DNA from: Heliocidaris tuberculata
Lineage: Eukaryota > Echinodermata > Echinoidea > Camarodonta > Echinometridae
DNA length: 64,000 nt
Assembly (NCBI GenBank): GCA_025618425.1
Contig: CM046832.1
Location: forward strand, 73,172,890 to 73,236,889
Direction of reading: 5' to 3'
Part shown: positions 1 through 11,200 of the stretch, piece after piece
Layout: the number at the start of each line of letters is the position of its first letter
Position numbering within the stretch: position 1 is the stretch's first letter
Notes under the pieces: model-generated
Told to the model about the DNA's origin: nothing
Databases searched by the model: none
Seen by the model: the letters and a program-made list of their open reading frames with translations, nothing else
Translations under genes and position numbers: made by a program

Positions 1-370
1 GTTATCCGTACCAACAATCTCAGACACCCAAGGGTCCTAGACCAGAATTAAGGCCAGGAACTGAAATCACCCTGGCATGCTAGGTCAGAGGTGAAACCTG
101 GACCAGCAATCTCGACACCCAAGGGTCTCGGATCAGAACTAAGACCGGGAACTGAAAGCATAATGGCATCCCAGATCAGAGCTAAAATCAGAATCCTTAT
201 CCCATGTTGTTGTACCACAACCAAGACCAGGAACTGAAATCACACCATTATGCTAGACCAGAGTTGAAACCAGAAAACACAATCTCTTATACCCTAGATG
301 TCAGAACCTGCTATCAGTGACACTCCAATGTGTTGGACCAGAACTAAGAGCAAGAACTGAAATAATAGTA
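1..370. repeat. Diverged ~90-bp tandem (satellite-like) repeat, cut by the window edge
   Basis: Four diverged copies of a block containing AGACCAGGAACTGAAATC begin near 40, 130, 217 and 340. Each is followed by a variant of GCTAGACCAGAGTTGAAACC, and the first two also by CACCCAAGGGTCT. Spacing is about 90, 87 and 123 bases, so the last unit is longer or interrupted. The array probably continues to the left of the window. Confidence 0.7.
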
Positions 371-1006
371 TGATAACAAAACAATCAAAACTTCCATTCA
401 AGTTTAATAAATCATACAAAGCGTTATCATTCATACCCAAATTGTCCATTTTGTAAGTAGGTAGATGATGGATAGATAGATAAATTTCCATCATCTGTAT
501 ATTTAAATGCACTTTAAGTTTAGAGTATTGGTTGTTAATGTGTTATCTTAAAATACAAAGTTTAGTTTTGACCATGATCCACCATGTTCATTTAAAAACC
601 AATCTTTTATTATATCATGGATATACTACTCAAGTAGTATATCAATGATTATATTCATGTTTGTAAATTTTGTAAGAGAAATCTTGATATCCATGAAAGA
701 TTTTCAGAGAATGGAAACTTTGACAAATTCCTGCTGCCTTTGTGAAAGCTTTAACCATGCTGACACTATTTCATCTACTTGATATACTATTAGACTAATC
801 CTGCATACCCTTTTCTTAGCCAGAGTCAGAAACTTTTTTTTTTTTTTAGTCAAATCAACTCCTGTCAGTATGCCTAGGTTTAAACCAATATTGTAACATA
901 GTGTCCAACCATTGCCTTCCAACTCTATCACTTCTATTCAATGACTGTGTCTGGTCATCTCTACAGAGCTGAAGGCTGTACTCCTATCCAGTAATTACAG
1001 ACTTCA
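371..1006. other. Intergenic, no gene seen
   Basis: AT-rich sequence without a convincing reading frame. The only structure is a near-perfect palindrome at 620-643 (arms GATATACTACT and AGTAGTATATC around CA). Confidence 0.5.
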
Positions 1007-1088
1007 ATTCGTCACTGGTTTCGCAAACCGACGTACGCGCATAGGCTTAAGTACAGGAGATACGTCGGTTGTGAAACCGGTGACGAAT
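1007..1088. repeat. Short hairpin element (28-29 bp inverted arms)
   Basis: Arm 1 (1007-1035, starting ATTCGTCACTGGTTTCGC) is the near-perfect reverse complement of arm 2 (1061-1088, ending GGTTGTGAAACCGGTGACGAAT in part). Only a few mismatches separate them, around a ~25-base loop. The GC-rich CpG-containing arms contrast with the AT-rich flanks, which suggests a tiny inverted-repeat transposable element. No clear target duplication was found. Confidence 0.6.
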
Positions 1089-1467
1089 ATCAAAATTTCA
1101 AGAATGATTTTCTTTGTATTTTTGTCGCTTTCTTGTATCTATTCATAATCACAAAAGCTCTAATTGTGCTGTGGTCTGGATATGGGCCAACTCGACACTA
1201 AGGACATCTTGGACTCAGAGGAAAATTGAAGCCGCATTAGGCAAGAGAGTCGAATCGATCACAAATACTTGTTTGAATGTTTGCTTTGAGTACGTCTTTT
1301 AGAACAAATATTTCCAAGATTATTTGATAGGAATGTGTAAAGTAGTTACTAAAAAATAATGTGGCAAATTTCAGGAGTTTATATTCTAGATAACATGAAG
1401 TTTCATGCTATTTAGAGGTCTGAAATGTAGTGTGCACTTCAAGTCATTAAACCTAATTGCTGCACGA

Positions 1468-1583
1468 TGCTGAGTCTGCCCTAGTGCTGAGTCTGCCCTA
1501 GTGCTGAGTCTGCCCTAGTGCTGAGTCTGCCCTAGTGCTGAGTCTGCCCTAGTGCTGAGTCTGCCCTAGTGCCGAGCTAGCCC
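1468..1583. repeat. 17-bp tandem minisatellite, six identical copies
   Basis: The unit TGCTGAGTCTGCCCTAG repeats six times without any change from 1468 to 1569. A degenerate seventh copy (TGCCGAGCTAGCCC) follows. Identity of the copies points to recent expansion. Confidence 0.95.
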
Positions 1584-2662
1584 AACCCCCTTTTTATCTG
1601 TATTGAAGCAGATTTTGTTTTAGGACCCATGCAGTGTAGACCAAAATTATTCTCTTCATCTATTCATATGTATAACAGATTGTTATGCATGAAAACCATT
1701 ACTGAAACTTGGACTATGTTATATGTATATGTTGATAGGTGATGATTTTACAACTTTAATAGTGTCTGCAGCCATTACTTCCTGTTAAAGATGACATTGA
1801 TTTTATTGTAATGTTATGTATTTCCTTGTTAAGCTGATTTTACAAATGAAATGTCTTAGATATTCAGTTTTTAGAACACGTCAGTTTATAAACCTTCAAT
1901 AATATTTTGATTTTTGAATATGTGTTATACCCATATGTAATGAGGAGATGCATTTGCCGCTGTTGAAGATGACCTCATTGACAGATTTTTTCTTATTATG
2001 TATTTCATTGGTATACTGATTTTATAAAGGACAATTCTTCAGACATTCAGTTATGAGAATGATTTTCCATAAACCAATGTTCAAATACAGTATGTGGATC
2101 TTTTAGAGTAGTTCGCAAAAAAAAAAGGGATGTGAAAATGTTTGAAATGGTATATACTGAATTATTCATTCTTTTTCACTTCAGTTTTTTTTTTTCTTGT
2201 TATCAACTCAACTATATAGAGATGCATTAAATTTTTACCGAAGAAAGTGAGAGGAAAAACAAATTAGTATTTCTTTAGGATTGACTATGGTAAGGGGTTC
2301 TTGACATCACAAAATTTTAGAAAATCCTAGGGTACAACATGATGGATATTATTAGTAAAGTTTTTACACCATTTCAAACAAGTAAAAGTCGTGATGAGGG
2401 CTGATGAGTTCTGATAGAGCTGTAAGACCTGTACTGAACAGGAAGAAGAGCTCGGTTGCTGGCATTTTGATCCTTGGACTCTGATTGTTTTCACGAAAAT
2501 GAAGAATTGCCTTATGCCTAAGGATTATATTCTATTGATTATACATGTCCAATATTTCATCCAGTAGCCTCTGATTTATTGAGTTATTGTTTCAGTACCT
2601 TAAATGTTGTAGAGTGACGTAAAATATATCTATCTTAAAAATGTTCCAAGTTTATTTTACTG
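1584..2662. repeat. Intergenic with a diverged tandem duplication (about 1783-1893 and 1960-2080)
   Basis: Two neighbouring blocks align in order: GTTAAAGATGACATTGA / GTTGAAGATGACCTCATTGA, then TTATGTATTTC, CTGATTTTA, ACATTCAGTT-like and ATAAACC landmarks. This is an old tandem duplication of roughly 110-120 bases in non-coding DNA. The remainder of the stretch shows nothing recognisable. Confidence 0.45.
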
Positions 2663-2745
2663 TACAGTGGAAACTCATTATAAAGAGCTGCGATATAATG
2701 AGATTCCTGATACAACAAGGTAATTTATAGTGAGTTTCCACTGTA
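2663..2745. mobile_element. 79-bp pogo/Tigger-like MITE with TA target duplication
   Basis: TA is followed by CAGTGGAAACTCATTATA (2665-2682). The right end TATAGTGAGTTTCCACTG is followed by TA (2744-2745). The terminal inverted repeats differ at one position only, and the loop is about 43 bases. CAGTGG.. termini with TA duplications fit the Tc1/mariner-pogo superfamily. The element is too short to code for anything. Confidence 0.75.
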
Positions 2746-4037
2746 CTTGTTATGTCAATTTGATTCATAGGTATTTGAAGGATGTGATACTTTGTTTAAA
2801 CAAGTGTTGCATCACTGATGTGCAATTGAATAGAATATATTATCCATTAAAATCAAATATAACCTTCACTCATTAAGGAAAAAAAAAATTTCTACATGTC
2901 ACAAATTGTTTATTCAACTTGACAAATGGAGCATGCTGTGTGATTTGGCCCTTTTTGTCGTTACCCACCATCATTTATTATATTATATTTTGAGGGGACT
3001 TGTTTCTATAACCATCAAAAGTGATACTTTCATTCGGTTGCAGAAAAGTATCCTTTATATCATGGTCTTTATATCCCTCAGTCCCTTCCACAACCGCCCC
3101 CCCCCCCTAAAAAAAAAAAAAGGCCAAAAGAAATCAAGAGAAGAAAATTTCGATATATAGTAAATATCTTTAAACATATAGACTTATTCCAATCTCTCTC
3201 TTCATCTTAGAATTAAGAGTCTTATACATGTATCTCTCTGTGATAATTTTGTAAATTATCTCCTCTACCCCATCTTGTGTATATACCCCTTCTAAAGTTT
3301 TTCTTTAGGATCAGTGATGAAGCTTGGGTCCATCTTTAATAGGGGCACCGATATCAAGAGGGGGGCATCGGTCTTACTTAAAATGCGAATTGTTGTGGCC
3401 AACGGTCGTGGTTAGAAGGAAATCTATTTTGACATTCCCTTCCCCTTTCCCTTTTTCATTTTTTTTTGTCTTTTATTTTCATTTTATTCATTTATTTTTT
3501 GCCATTTAATTGAGGGCACATGCCCCGTGCGTCGCTGTTTAGGCTGATGCCCCTCCCCTGGCTTAGGGTCCACCATCCACTGATCTGCGCTCATTGATGT
3601 CAGCGCTTCCGTTCCCCTCTCTTCATCTATTAGAACTCAAGAGGGAGACATTTTACTGGTCACTGTGTACGATTGCAGTGTGTTGCGTGAGATAACAATA
3701 CATGTAGTTAAGTTATATTGCGTTGAGCTGAGATATGCGGCTGGCATTATTTGTACCGGCAGCGTTGAATGAAGAGAGCTACTAATGACAGACGGTGAGT
3801 TAAGATGTCAAATTCTGAGTCAATCATTAGCATTTTGTTTTGATGTCTAGATGTTATGCTGGCTGTGATAATACTGTATCATAAATAGAAATGGGAAGAA
3901 AGAATGAGAAAGTCAGAAAGCTAGTGTTGAGTGGAATACGATTGTGAAAGTTGAAATTTAAAAAAATCGCCGAATATCAACAGGGAATGTAACCAGTGGG
4001 ACTAGTACGACACATTGTGAAGATATATCTGATGGGG
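2746..4037. other. Intergenic; low-complexity tracts and a possible TIR element
   Basis: There is a C-run followed by an A-run at about 3100-3121. A T-rich stretch follows at 3435-3500. The block 3311-3582 begins GATCAGTGATGAAGCTTGGGTCC (in part) and ends with the imperfect complement GGGTCCACCATCCACTGATC, so it could be an old CAGTG-ended transposon. No coding potential is recognised. Confidence 0.35.
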
Positions 4038-4396
4038 GGACCTAAAGCTACGCACTTTGTTTCCAGCGGCTAAAAAGTCATTTTATTCATTGGTTGATGC
4101 AAATTTCTTTTATATATCTTGATTCTACTTTTGTTCGACAAAATGAAAGGGTCCTCAAGCTACGCACACGTAATGAATGAATGCAAATCTTTTTGGTGAT
4201 GAATAATGTGAATGTTACCCCGATTTCCAAATAGTGATAATATCACGAGAAATCAAAGGAAAATTACTCATTCTTTTTGGCAATTGTAAAGGATATTTTT
4301 GTTGCTCAGTTACACCAAAAGTTTGGCGCATCGAACGCGTTGCATTGCGCGTATTTGTGGGGTGCGTAGCTTTAGGACCTGCGTAGCTTTAGACCT
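4038..4396. mobile_element. MITE-like inverted-repeat element
   Basis: The left end GGACCTAAAGCTACGCA (4038-4054) is the exact reverse complement of TGCGTAGCTTTAGGTCC-type sequence at the right, seen as TGCGTAGCTTTAGGACC (4363-4379, one base different). A second right-end copy, TGCGTAGCTTTAGACCT, follows directly (4380-4396). A further internal copy of the left end (CCTCAAGCTACGCACA) lies near 4153. The repeated termini suggest end duplication or two nested copies. There is no reading frame. Confidence 0.6.
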
Positions 4397-5195
4397 AGAT
4401 TGCTATAATGTCCAAACTGCGCAAGTTAAGTCTTGAGAAATTTGATATTTGATATTTGAAAAGCATCGGATGTCCAATGATCATTGCCCCTTTGCATGGA
4501 ACCATCCATATGTTGTGTCAGTTTCCATCACAGTTGGTCATGTTGATGGGGTGTCCAAATGTTGCTTTCTACTCTCGCACATTTTAAATTTTCTTGAAAC
4601 ATGATATTTTAGTGATATTTGATTTGTGATTTCTCACATTATTCAAAACTTTATTGAAATCAATTTATCCCAAAATGATAAAGGCTAAAAATGAACAAAA
4701 CTAGAAGATGATTGGAGGAATTGTGGAAATATTGCACTATCAAAATGTGATGCTGTTTCAGTCATTAATCAGAATGATTGAACAAAAAAATCATGACATT
4801 TAGTCATTTATAATTACCAGCCTGAACTTCGCGGACATGAGTTTACAGAAGATTTATTCAAAGTAACAATTCACCAAAGGTAAGGTAATTGCAGTGCAGT
4901 TAATTACAAAGCAAAATATACAAGAAGTTGATTGCACTTTTGATTTATGATGGTGTGACCATATTCCGTGCATCTTTAAAAATGTATCAGATTTCAAAAA
5001 TCTAGTCCCACTAATGGAAGAAGGAACCTAAAATTACCACTCGACTTTGAATTTTTACTTGAATTTTCTTTGGAATTGGATAAGAAATAAAGAAATTGAA
5101 ATATTGACCAAAGAGCTAGATCAGCAAATTTCTCAGTAAAAAGTGAAACCAATTGATTTTCGGATATTTTGCCTTGCAATTGCTGCAATTATCTT
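4397..5195. other. Intergenic, nothing recognised
   Basis: AT-rich non-coding sequence. No repeat structure, RNA gene or coding exon could be supported. Confidence 0.4.
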
Positions 5196-5201
5196 ATCTT
5201 T

Positions 5202-7026
5202 CAGAGCTGCCAACTAGTACGGATTTTCCGTAATTGGTACGGAAATTAACCATCATTACGGAAGTACGGAATGTTGCCCAAAAATTACGGATTTCGGGAA
5301 ATCCGATAATGCACTATCGTCTATGCAGCGAGCGCTGCATGCATGCCGCTGGCTCGCTCCTACATCACCGCCTCTTTCCCGGTGCGGCCGCCGAGCCCTG
5401 ACGCCCGATGCCCAGCTATTTGCGCTCCCTGCAATGGCATGCACAATTTCCTTCTCCAGCCGCGCCTGCATGCATGCATGCATGTGATGTATGTGTGTGT
5501 GGCCACGTGGCTTCACTGTATGCCGTGTGTATATGAATGAAGTGTGGAGTACGTACGTGTATGTGTATTTAGCGCGGTGTTCCAAGCCACGGGGTTGACC
5601 AAAGCGAATTCGCCTGCAGTCAAATTCGTAACAGTTGCAGAGCTGTGACTAGATCCCACATTATTTTATTTTCATCAAATGAGAAATTATCAATATTAAT
5701 TTCAAAGAACTGATGTCATATGTCATGTGTTTCTAATAAAACTTGATATTTAATGCCTCCTTTGTATCCTTTCATGTTGTCTTTTGCTGTTGCTGTCTGT
5801 TGATTTTAAGTCCTTGATTCAGTGTAGACACCCTTTTGGCTTTTTTTTTTGGGGGGGTCCTCGGTAGGCTATCGTATATTTCCATTTCGTGCACCGTGGC
5901 CACCATCAAGGAACATTTATACCCAATATGAGCTCCGTGTCAAACTGTAAACTGATCCACCCACAACCCCCCCCCCCCCAAAAAAAAAAAATGCCGAATG
6001 GGGCTAATCGTTAGCGGGCAAATCAATTTGGGGTGAGTTGAACATGTAGACGATTTAGTAATGTAAACAGTGTTGCAGCGAAAATTATGCGCGATGTATT
6101 TTTTGTTCATCTGACTTTTCGATTGGACATGGAGGAGCAAATGATATTCAAGCGCACATGAAGTCAATGAAGCATCGCTCCGCAGTAGAAGCCAGCGAAA
6201 GTAACCGGGGTTGCAACATCGCAAAGTTTTTTTCTCCCCAAAGACAATACAGTTATTAGAGCGGAGGTTCTCATGACACAGTTTTTGATTGAACATAATG
6301 TACCATTCACAGTCGAATGAAGGCAAGTCGGGACTTGCATTCAACTTTGTACATGAAGTCAATGCATCGGCAGGTACGGGGGTTTTGGATTTCCATTTGT
6401 TTTTTGCCGACGCCATCATACTCGTACATGTAGTTTGCGATAAGCCAAAAAACTCGCCACAAAACCGCTGATTTCTTGATTTTTAACGCTTTTTCGGCGA
6501 ACCTGTTTCTTAGCAGTGGACTTAAGCCCCGCGTGCTTTGGAAATATGGCGCCGATTCCGCATTTTTGACGGTGGAATTAGGCTTTCTAGACGGATTTTT
6601 GGAGGTGACTATGGGACTTTCTTGTGGTGAGTGACAATGTCTGTGTGTACGATGATGTGATTTGTGTGTGTTGTGGCAATAGAATTTGCTGGCTTGTGGT
6701 CATATTGTATGATAATCTGTAGAATCATGGCGGCGGAAACTTTCAGCTTTTTTCCACTCTTTTTTTGAAACCACATTCACAGGCCTGATAATAATAATGA
6801 TAATAATAATAATAACAATACTACTACTACTACTACTACTACTAATAATAATAATGTGAAAAAGCTGATTGCATCATGTGCGCACCGCGTCTGCGCAGTG
6901 TTGTACATGTAGTGCCGGTTTTTTTAGATTCATAGCGCCGCGTAGGAAATTACTGATTTCTTCCCAAAATTACTGATTTTGAGGCTTGTGATTACTGATT
7001 TCCTATTCTGCTGGTTGGCAGCTCTG
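5202..7026. mobile_element. 1.8-kb DNA transposon-like element, 13-bp TIRs, 6-bp target duplication
   Basis: The left terminus CAGAGCTGCCAAC (5202-5214) and the right terminus GTTGGCAGCTCTG (7014-7026) are perfect inverted repeats. The hexamer ATCTTT abuts both ends (5196-5201 and 7027-7032). Just inside the left end are palindromic repeats of TACGGA/TCCGTA, and inside the right end are three spaced repeats of TTACTGATTT. The interior is more GC- and CpG-rich than its surroundings and contains a (CTA)n/(ATA)n microsatellite. No transposase is recognised, so it appears non-autonomous. The superfamily is undecided: CAG termini recall hAT, but a 6-bp duplication does not fit the usual 8 bp. Confidence 0.75.
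6787..6856. repeat. (ATA/ATG)n - (CTA)n trinucleotide microsatellite
   Basis: Runs of ATA units pass into about eight CTA units and back to ATA. It lies inside the 5202-7026 element. Confidence 0.9.
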
Positions 7027-7032
7027 ATCTTT

Positions 7033-8015
7033 GATAAATGATCTGTAAAGTCAGGTTCATGAAATTTGCACTCCTTGTTTGCCCTGCTTTTTTTTTCAGC
7101 TGTAGTGCATTGCAGTCTGAGATGGAATTTGGATAATTCTGGAGATCTTTGTTAACAAATTGTCTAGTTATGCCCATTTTTAATGTTAGTCTAAAAATTT
7201 TGTTTTCCGTTTGGCATTAAACAGTCTAAATGAATTTTTGTGGAATATGCTGAATCATGGATTGAATATCACATTCTTAAATACTTTAAAATGTGTGTGA
7301 AGTGTGGACACCCCATCATACAATTTTGATGGCATCTTCAATAGAAATGAATTTAGCACAGATTGGTTCAGAGAATGTGAAAACCAGTCAGTATACCAAC
7401 ACATTGCTTGTTTGGAGAGGATGGTTATCTGGACAGATCTTTTCTTAGCTATAAATTTTAAAAAGTTTTGCATGCATTTTTTCATGAATGTTTTCAGAAT
7501 GTTGACAATCTTGTAAGTAGCAAATATTTATGATACACTGTAGTTAACCTACTTGATGCATATTTCATTAAATCCAGCAGCAAATACAATGGCCTAAAAT
7601 TTAGTATCTGGTCACACAACCTCCCAACCTGAATACTATTCAATAGTCAATGACCTCAAGTTTTTGAGCTACAGTGCTTAAAACATCACTTAAAATGTTT
7701 TTGTTTTTTTTGTTCAAAGAAAAATGAAGCAATTATCAAAGCAGAGAATGTCATGAAAGTCTAGTTCCTTGTTCATCTGTAGTATGAATAGTTGCAATGG
7801 TCACAGAGCATTTTTATAGATCAACCCTCCAATTTTGTTTCTCTATCTCTCTCTATCTCTCTTGGACCTCTTTTAGAATTTCACCAAAAATGTCATCTTC
7901 TCGAAGAAAAGTTTTTGGGATGTTTGAAGGCTTATGGTGCTACGTGATTTTTCATCAGGCTTCTAACAGTAATATCATCCATTTTTTTCTCCTTGGTTTT
8001 CTTACACACACATAG
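7033..8015 (+). other. Upstream region and predicted 5' intron of BDP1
   Basis: The sequence is AT-rich and non-coding, ending in a CACACACATAG splice acceptor directly before the BDP1 start exon (8016). This implies at least one upstream non-coding exon. Its position, and so the promoter, cannot be fixed from sequence alone. Confidence 0.45.
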
Positions 8016-8021
8016 AACAAC

Positions 8022-8246
8022 ATGAGAAGATCAAAAATAAAGCCAAGTATCAACTTGGCATCCAGAAGGTCGGTGTCCACACCTTCCCAGTCTAAGGATA
8101 AAGGAACACCCACAACGCCAAACACCACACAGGGAACAGCTGTTGTTCCAAAATCAACACAGGAATGTGAAAATGATCCTCAGAAGCCAACAAGGGAAAG
8201 AAGATATAGCCAGACTGAAAGAACAGATACTGCCACTAATAAGGAG
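8022..8246 (+). CDS. BDP1: BDP1 coding exon 1 (residues 1-75)
   Basis: The exon opens after acceptor CACATAG at 8015 with a 6-base leader, then ATG. It ends AAGGAG|gtattt at a codon boundary. It encodes a basic, Ser/Thr/Pro-rich N-terminus starting MRRSKIKPSINLASRRS. Confidence 0.85.
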
Positions 8247-11200
8247 GTATTTTCTTGTATTTTTCAGTATTAAAAATATCTAAATTCAATTTCAGTTCAA
8301 TTCAATTCAATTCAATTTTATTTCGCAAGATAAAATCAATATACATAGTAACAATAAATTGAGATAATATACAAAATTATGCGGGGCTTTCCATAAAGGT
8401 TAAAAAACCTGTAGTATTTGGATCGCCCAGATCCATTGGGGCATTTTATCAGATAAATAGGATGATGATTCATTGCAATCAAATATTTCAATTGCTCACA
8501 ATATTTCACTTTTATTTCAATAAATTTCAGCATAGTTCATTTTCAGAAGAAATGAACATAGGCCCTAATGTATAAAACTCTAAAATGATATGAATCCTGC
8601 ACAAAACATCCATACCTCAAAATGTAAGATAGACAATGATGAAGGAAATCAAAACAGTTGAGCAGAAAGGGGAAGTCGGGTCTTTTGGGGCCATTTTTAT
8701 TTTCAACTTTTACTGCTACATTATAACTTATGTCTTTGTATGAAAGGGAATACAATATGTATTGCTGTGTAAAATGTGGCTTACTCTTCACTTGTGCTAT
8801 GTTATACATATTTTTTTTTCTTTGTTTAAAGGTTTCAAGTCTTGTTCCTGAAGTAGCCTCAGTACCTACTTCTTTGCCACTGAAGGATACAACAAAACAA
8901 CAGGATGGTGCTTCCAAACCCCCCAATGAGCTAAAAGACCATGAAGAGCAATCAACAGATGCACCTATTCCAACCGGTATGTCTACGTCATCACATCTGT
9001 CAGGAGTGCAGGAGACTGACCCCAAGATGGGTTCATCGTCTGTCAGAAGAAAAAGGTTTTCAGCCGTTCCCAATCTGGGTCAGCCAAGGTTGCGACCCTC
9101 GGGCCAAAAGTCAGAGGGCACAACTGCTAGGGCATCTTCAGAGATGAGCAATCACCAGGAGCAGAAGGAGAATGAAGAAGCTATCAAGAAACCTCCACCT
9201 GTTCAAAGGATGCTCACTGTACCAACAACCAACAAAAAAGGTTTGTTTATAAAACACTAGTCATCATAAAATGGCCGCCAGATTGCAATGCTCCCTAGTG
9301 GAGTGGAGAATGTGCACTATAAGTGAAGAATCGTAACTGGATCCAATGACCAGGATAATAATACGCTTTAAAAACTGGAAAGGCGCCGTATAAATGCAGG
9401 TATTAATATTATTATTATTAAGGATAGCATTTGATTTAGAGTATGGTATTTCTAAAGACAAAATGTCGCAAAACAAGTCTAATGAATAATTATTTTAATT
9501 TACTCTACGTTTGGCAATGTCTACTTAGCATTGATTTTTTTTTTTGCATATGTATTATTTTGTTTGAAAAGGCGGTGCAACTGGTCCAGCAATCACATCG
9601 ATGGGACTGGAAGTACAGAAAAATACAGCTGCCAAGAGTCTTGAAGCCATCTCTGTACAGAACATACCCAAAGCTTCATCAGCGTTGATTACCAAGACTT
9701 CAGAAACACAAGTATCTGCAGATAGCAAGTCATCTGAAGTTGATGGCAAAAGGAGTGTTCTTCATGCTAATGTGTACAGCAAGAAGTTGAAAGAACTGAA
9801 AGACCAAATGAACGAAGAGGTATGAACATTCTTATATTTAGATGTGATAGCTTGTGAAAAAAAATCTTTAACACAAATTTCACATTTTTCAAAATATGAT
9901 TTTTCACTCTTCACATGGTTTTCATCTAAACTGGCAATATTAATAACACTGTCAATATGCTCATAAATGTATATATACATACATTCCTTTTCTTCCAGAC
10001 TCCATCTAAGAGAAGAAAACGTCATGCAAGAAGCAGCAGTCCAGACCGAGCCAAAATGACCATGGGAGATTTGATCTACTATAATCCAAGAACGAACCGC
10101 ATGAAGTAAGATTACATCCATATTGCATGATGTTTGAATTGGTGGTTATTTTCACTATAATGTTATAAAGTGAATTTTATGTCAGTAGACAGCTTTCCCA
10201 GAGGAGTATATCATAGGTCACCAGGAGATTTTTTTAGTAGACTACATCTATTCTAGTGCTCTAATATTGTTATTGTTTTAATCTATTTATTTTCAGAATT
10301 ACTATATTTTAACCCTAAAAGGGGCGGGGAGGTGGAATCCCCCCCCCCCGATGTTTCTCGCGATATGTCCGCAACGCGCAAAGTTAAAATTAATTTATTT
10401 TATGCTGTTTATGATCACGAAAGTGTCCCCGATGAATTTTATCCAAAAAACAATAAAAAACAAAAGGTAAAAAAAAACAAAGAAATACATAAGAAATTTT
10501 AAATACAATAAAATACATAAGAAATCAATTTTGATACCGAATTTTTTTCAAGTATATTTGCTAAGAATACTGGAAAGAGTGTCTAGACCAAAAAATAACA
10601 TTTTTTGAGCTTTATTTAATGATTTAGAGCAAAATTTTGATTTCATGCATAAATTAGCATAATTAATTAATGTGGAAATTTTTCGGAGCATTTAACTATA
10701 CAGTTTTGTAGATTACGTTGTGGACGACGTGCGTGCCGATTTTCGGCGCGATCGCGGGTCGACGGTCAAGATCTCAGGGGGGGGGTGCATTCCACCCCCC
10801 GCTGTGGCATGGCCAAAATATCGCGGCCCTTTTAGGGTTAAAGGAATAAATGTTAAATCCCTCTTGTTTAACCCGTCTTGTGCCCCAGATTTTATTATCT
10901 TTTGTCATATATGTACTTCCGATATTCAGATGTTCAATTTTGAGTATTTGTTTCATTTTGAAATGTACCATTCATCAAGTTAACTTTGTTACGCACATAC
11001 CTGTTTCTGTTTCAGGAAGAATATCCCGACTTCAGTTTATCTAAAATTTAAGGAATTTCAAAGGAAATTTTTTGGGGACCGGCCTGTTATGTTAACCAAC
11101 ACCGGTTAACCGTAGTGATCTATGGTCTGTGTTTTTATTTGTCTTTAAATAATGATCCTAGATTTTAGGGCTAGTCAAATTAGGGCCTCTATATTCCTTC

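Noticed and set aside
3640..3794. Possible non-coding first exon of BDP1 ending GACAGACG|gtgagt
   Set aside because: The donor is good and a 5' exon is expected upstream, but many such donors occur by chance and nothing else marks a promoter here.
5940..6419. 159-codon minus-strand frame
   Set aside because: Its composition is random, it spans an A-run/C-run junction, and it resembles no protein family; chance frame within a mobile element.
6540..6626. ATGGCGCC start followed by TTGTG|gtgagt, like a first exon with a YY1-type site
   Set aside because: The frame stops after eight codons and the segment lies inside a transposon-like element; no downstream exon continues it.
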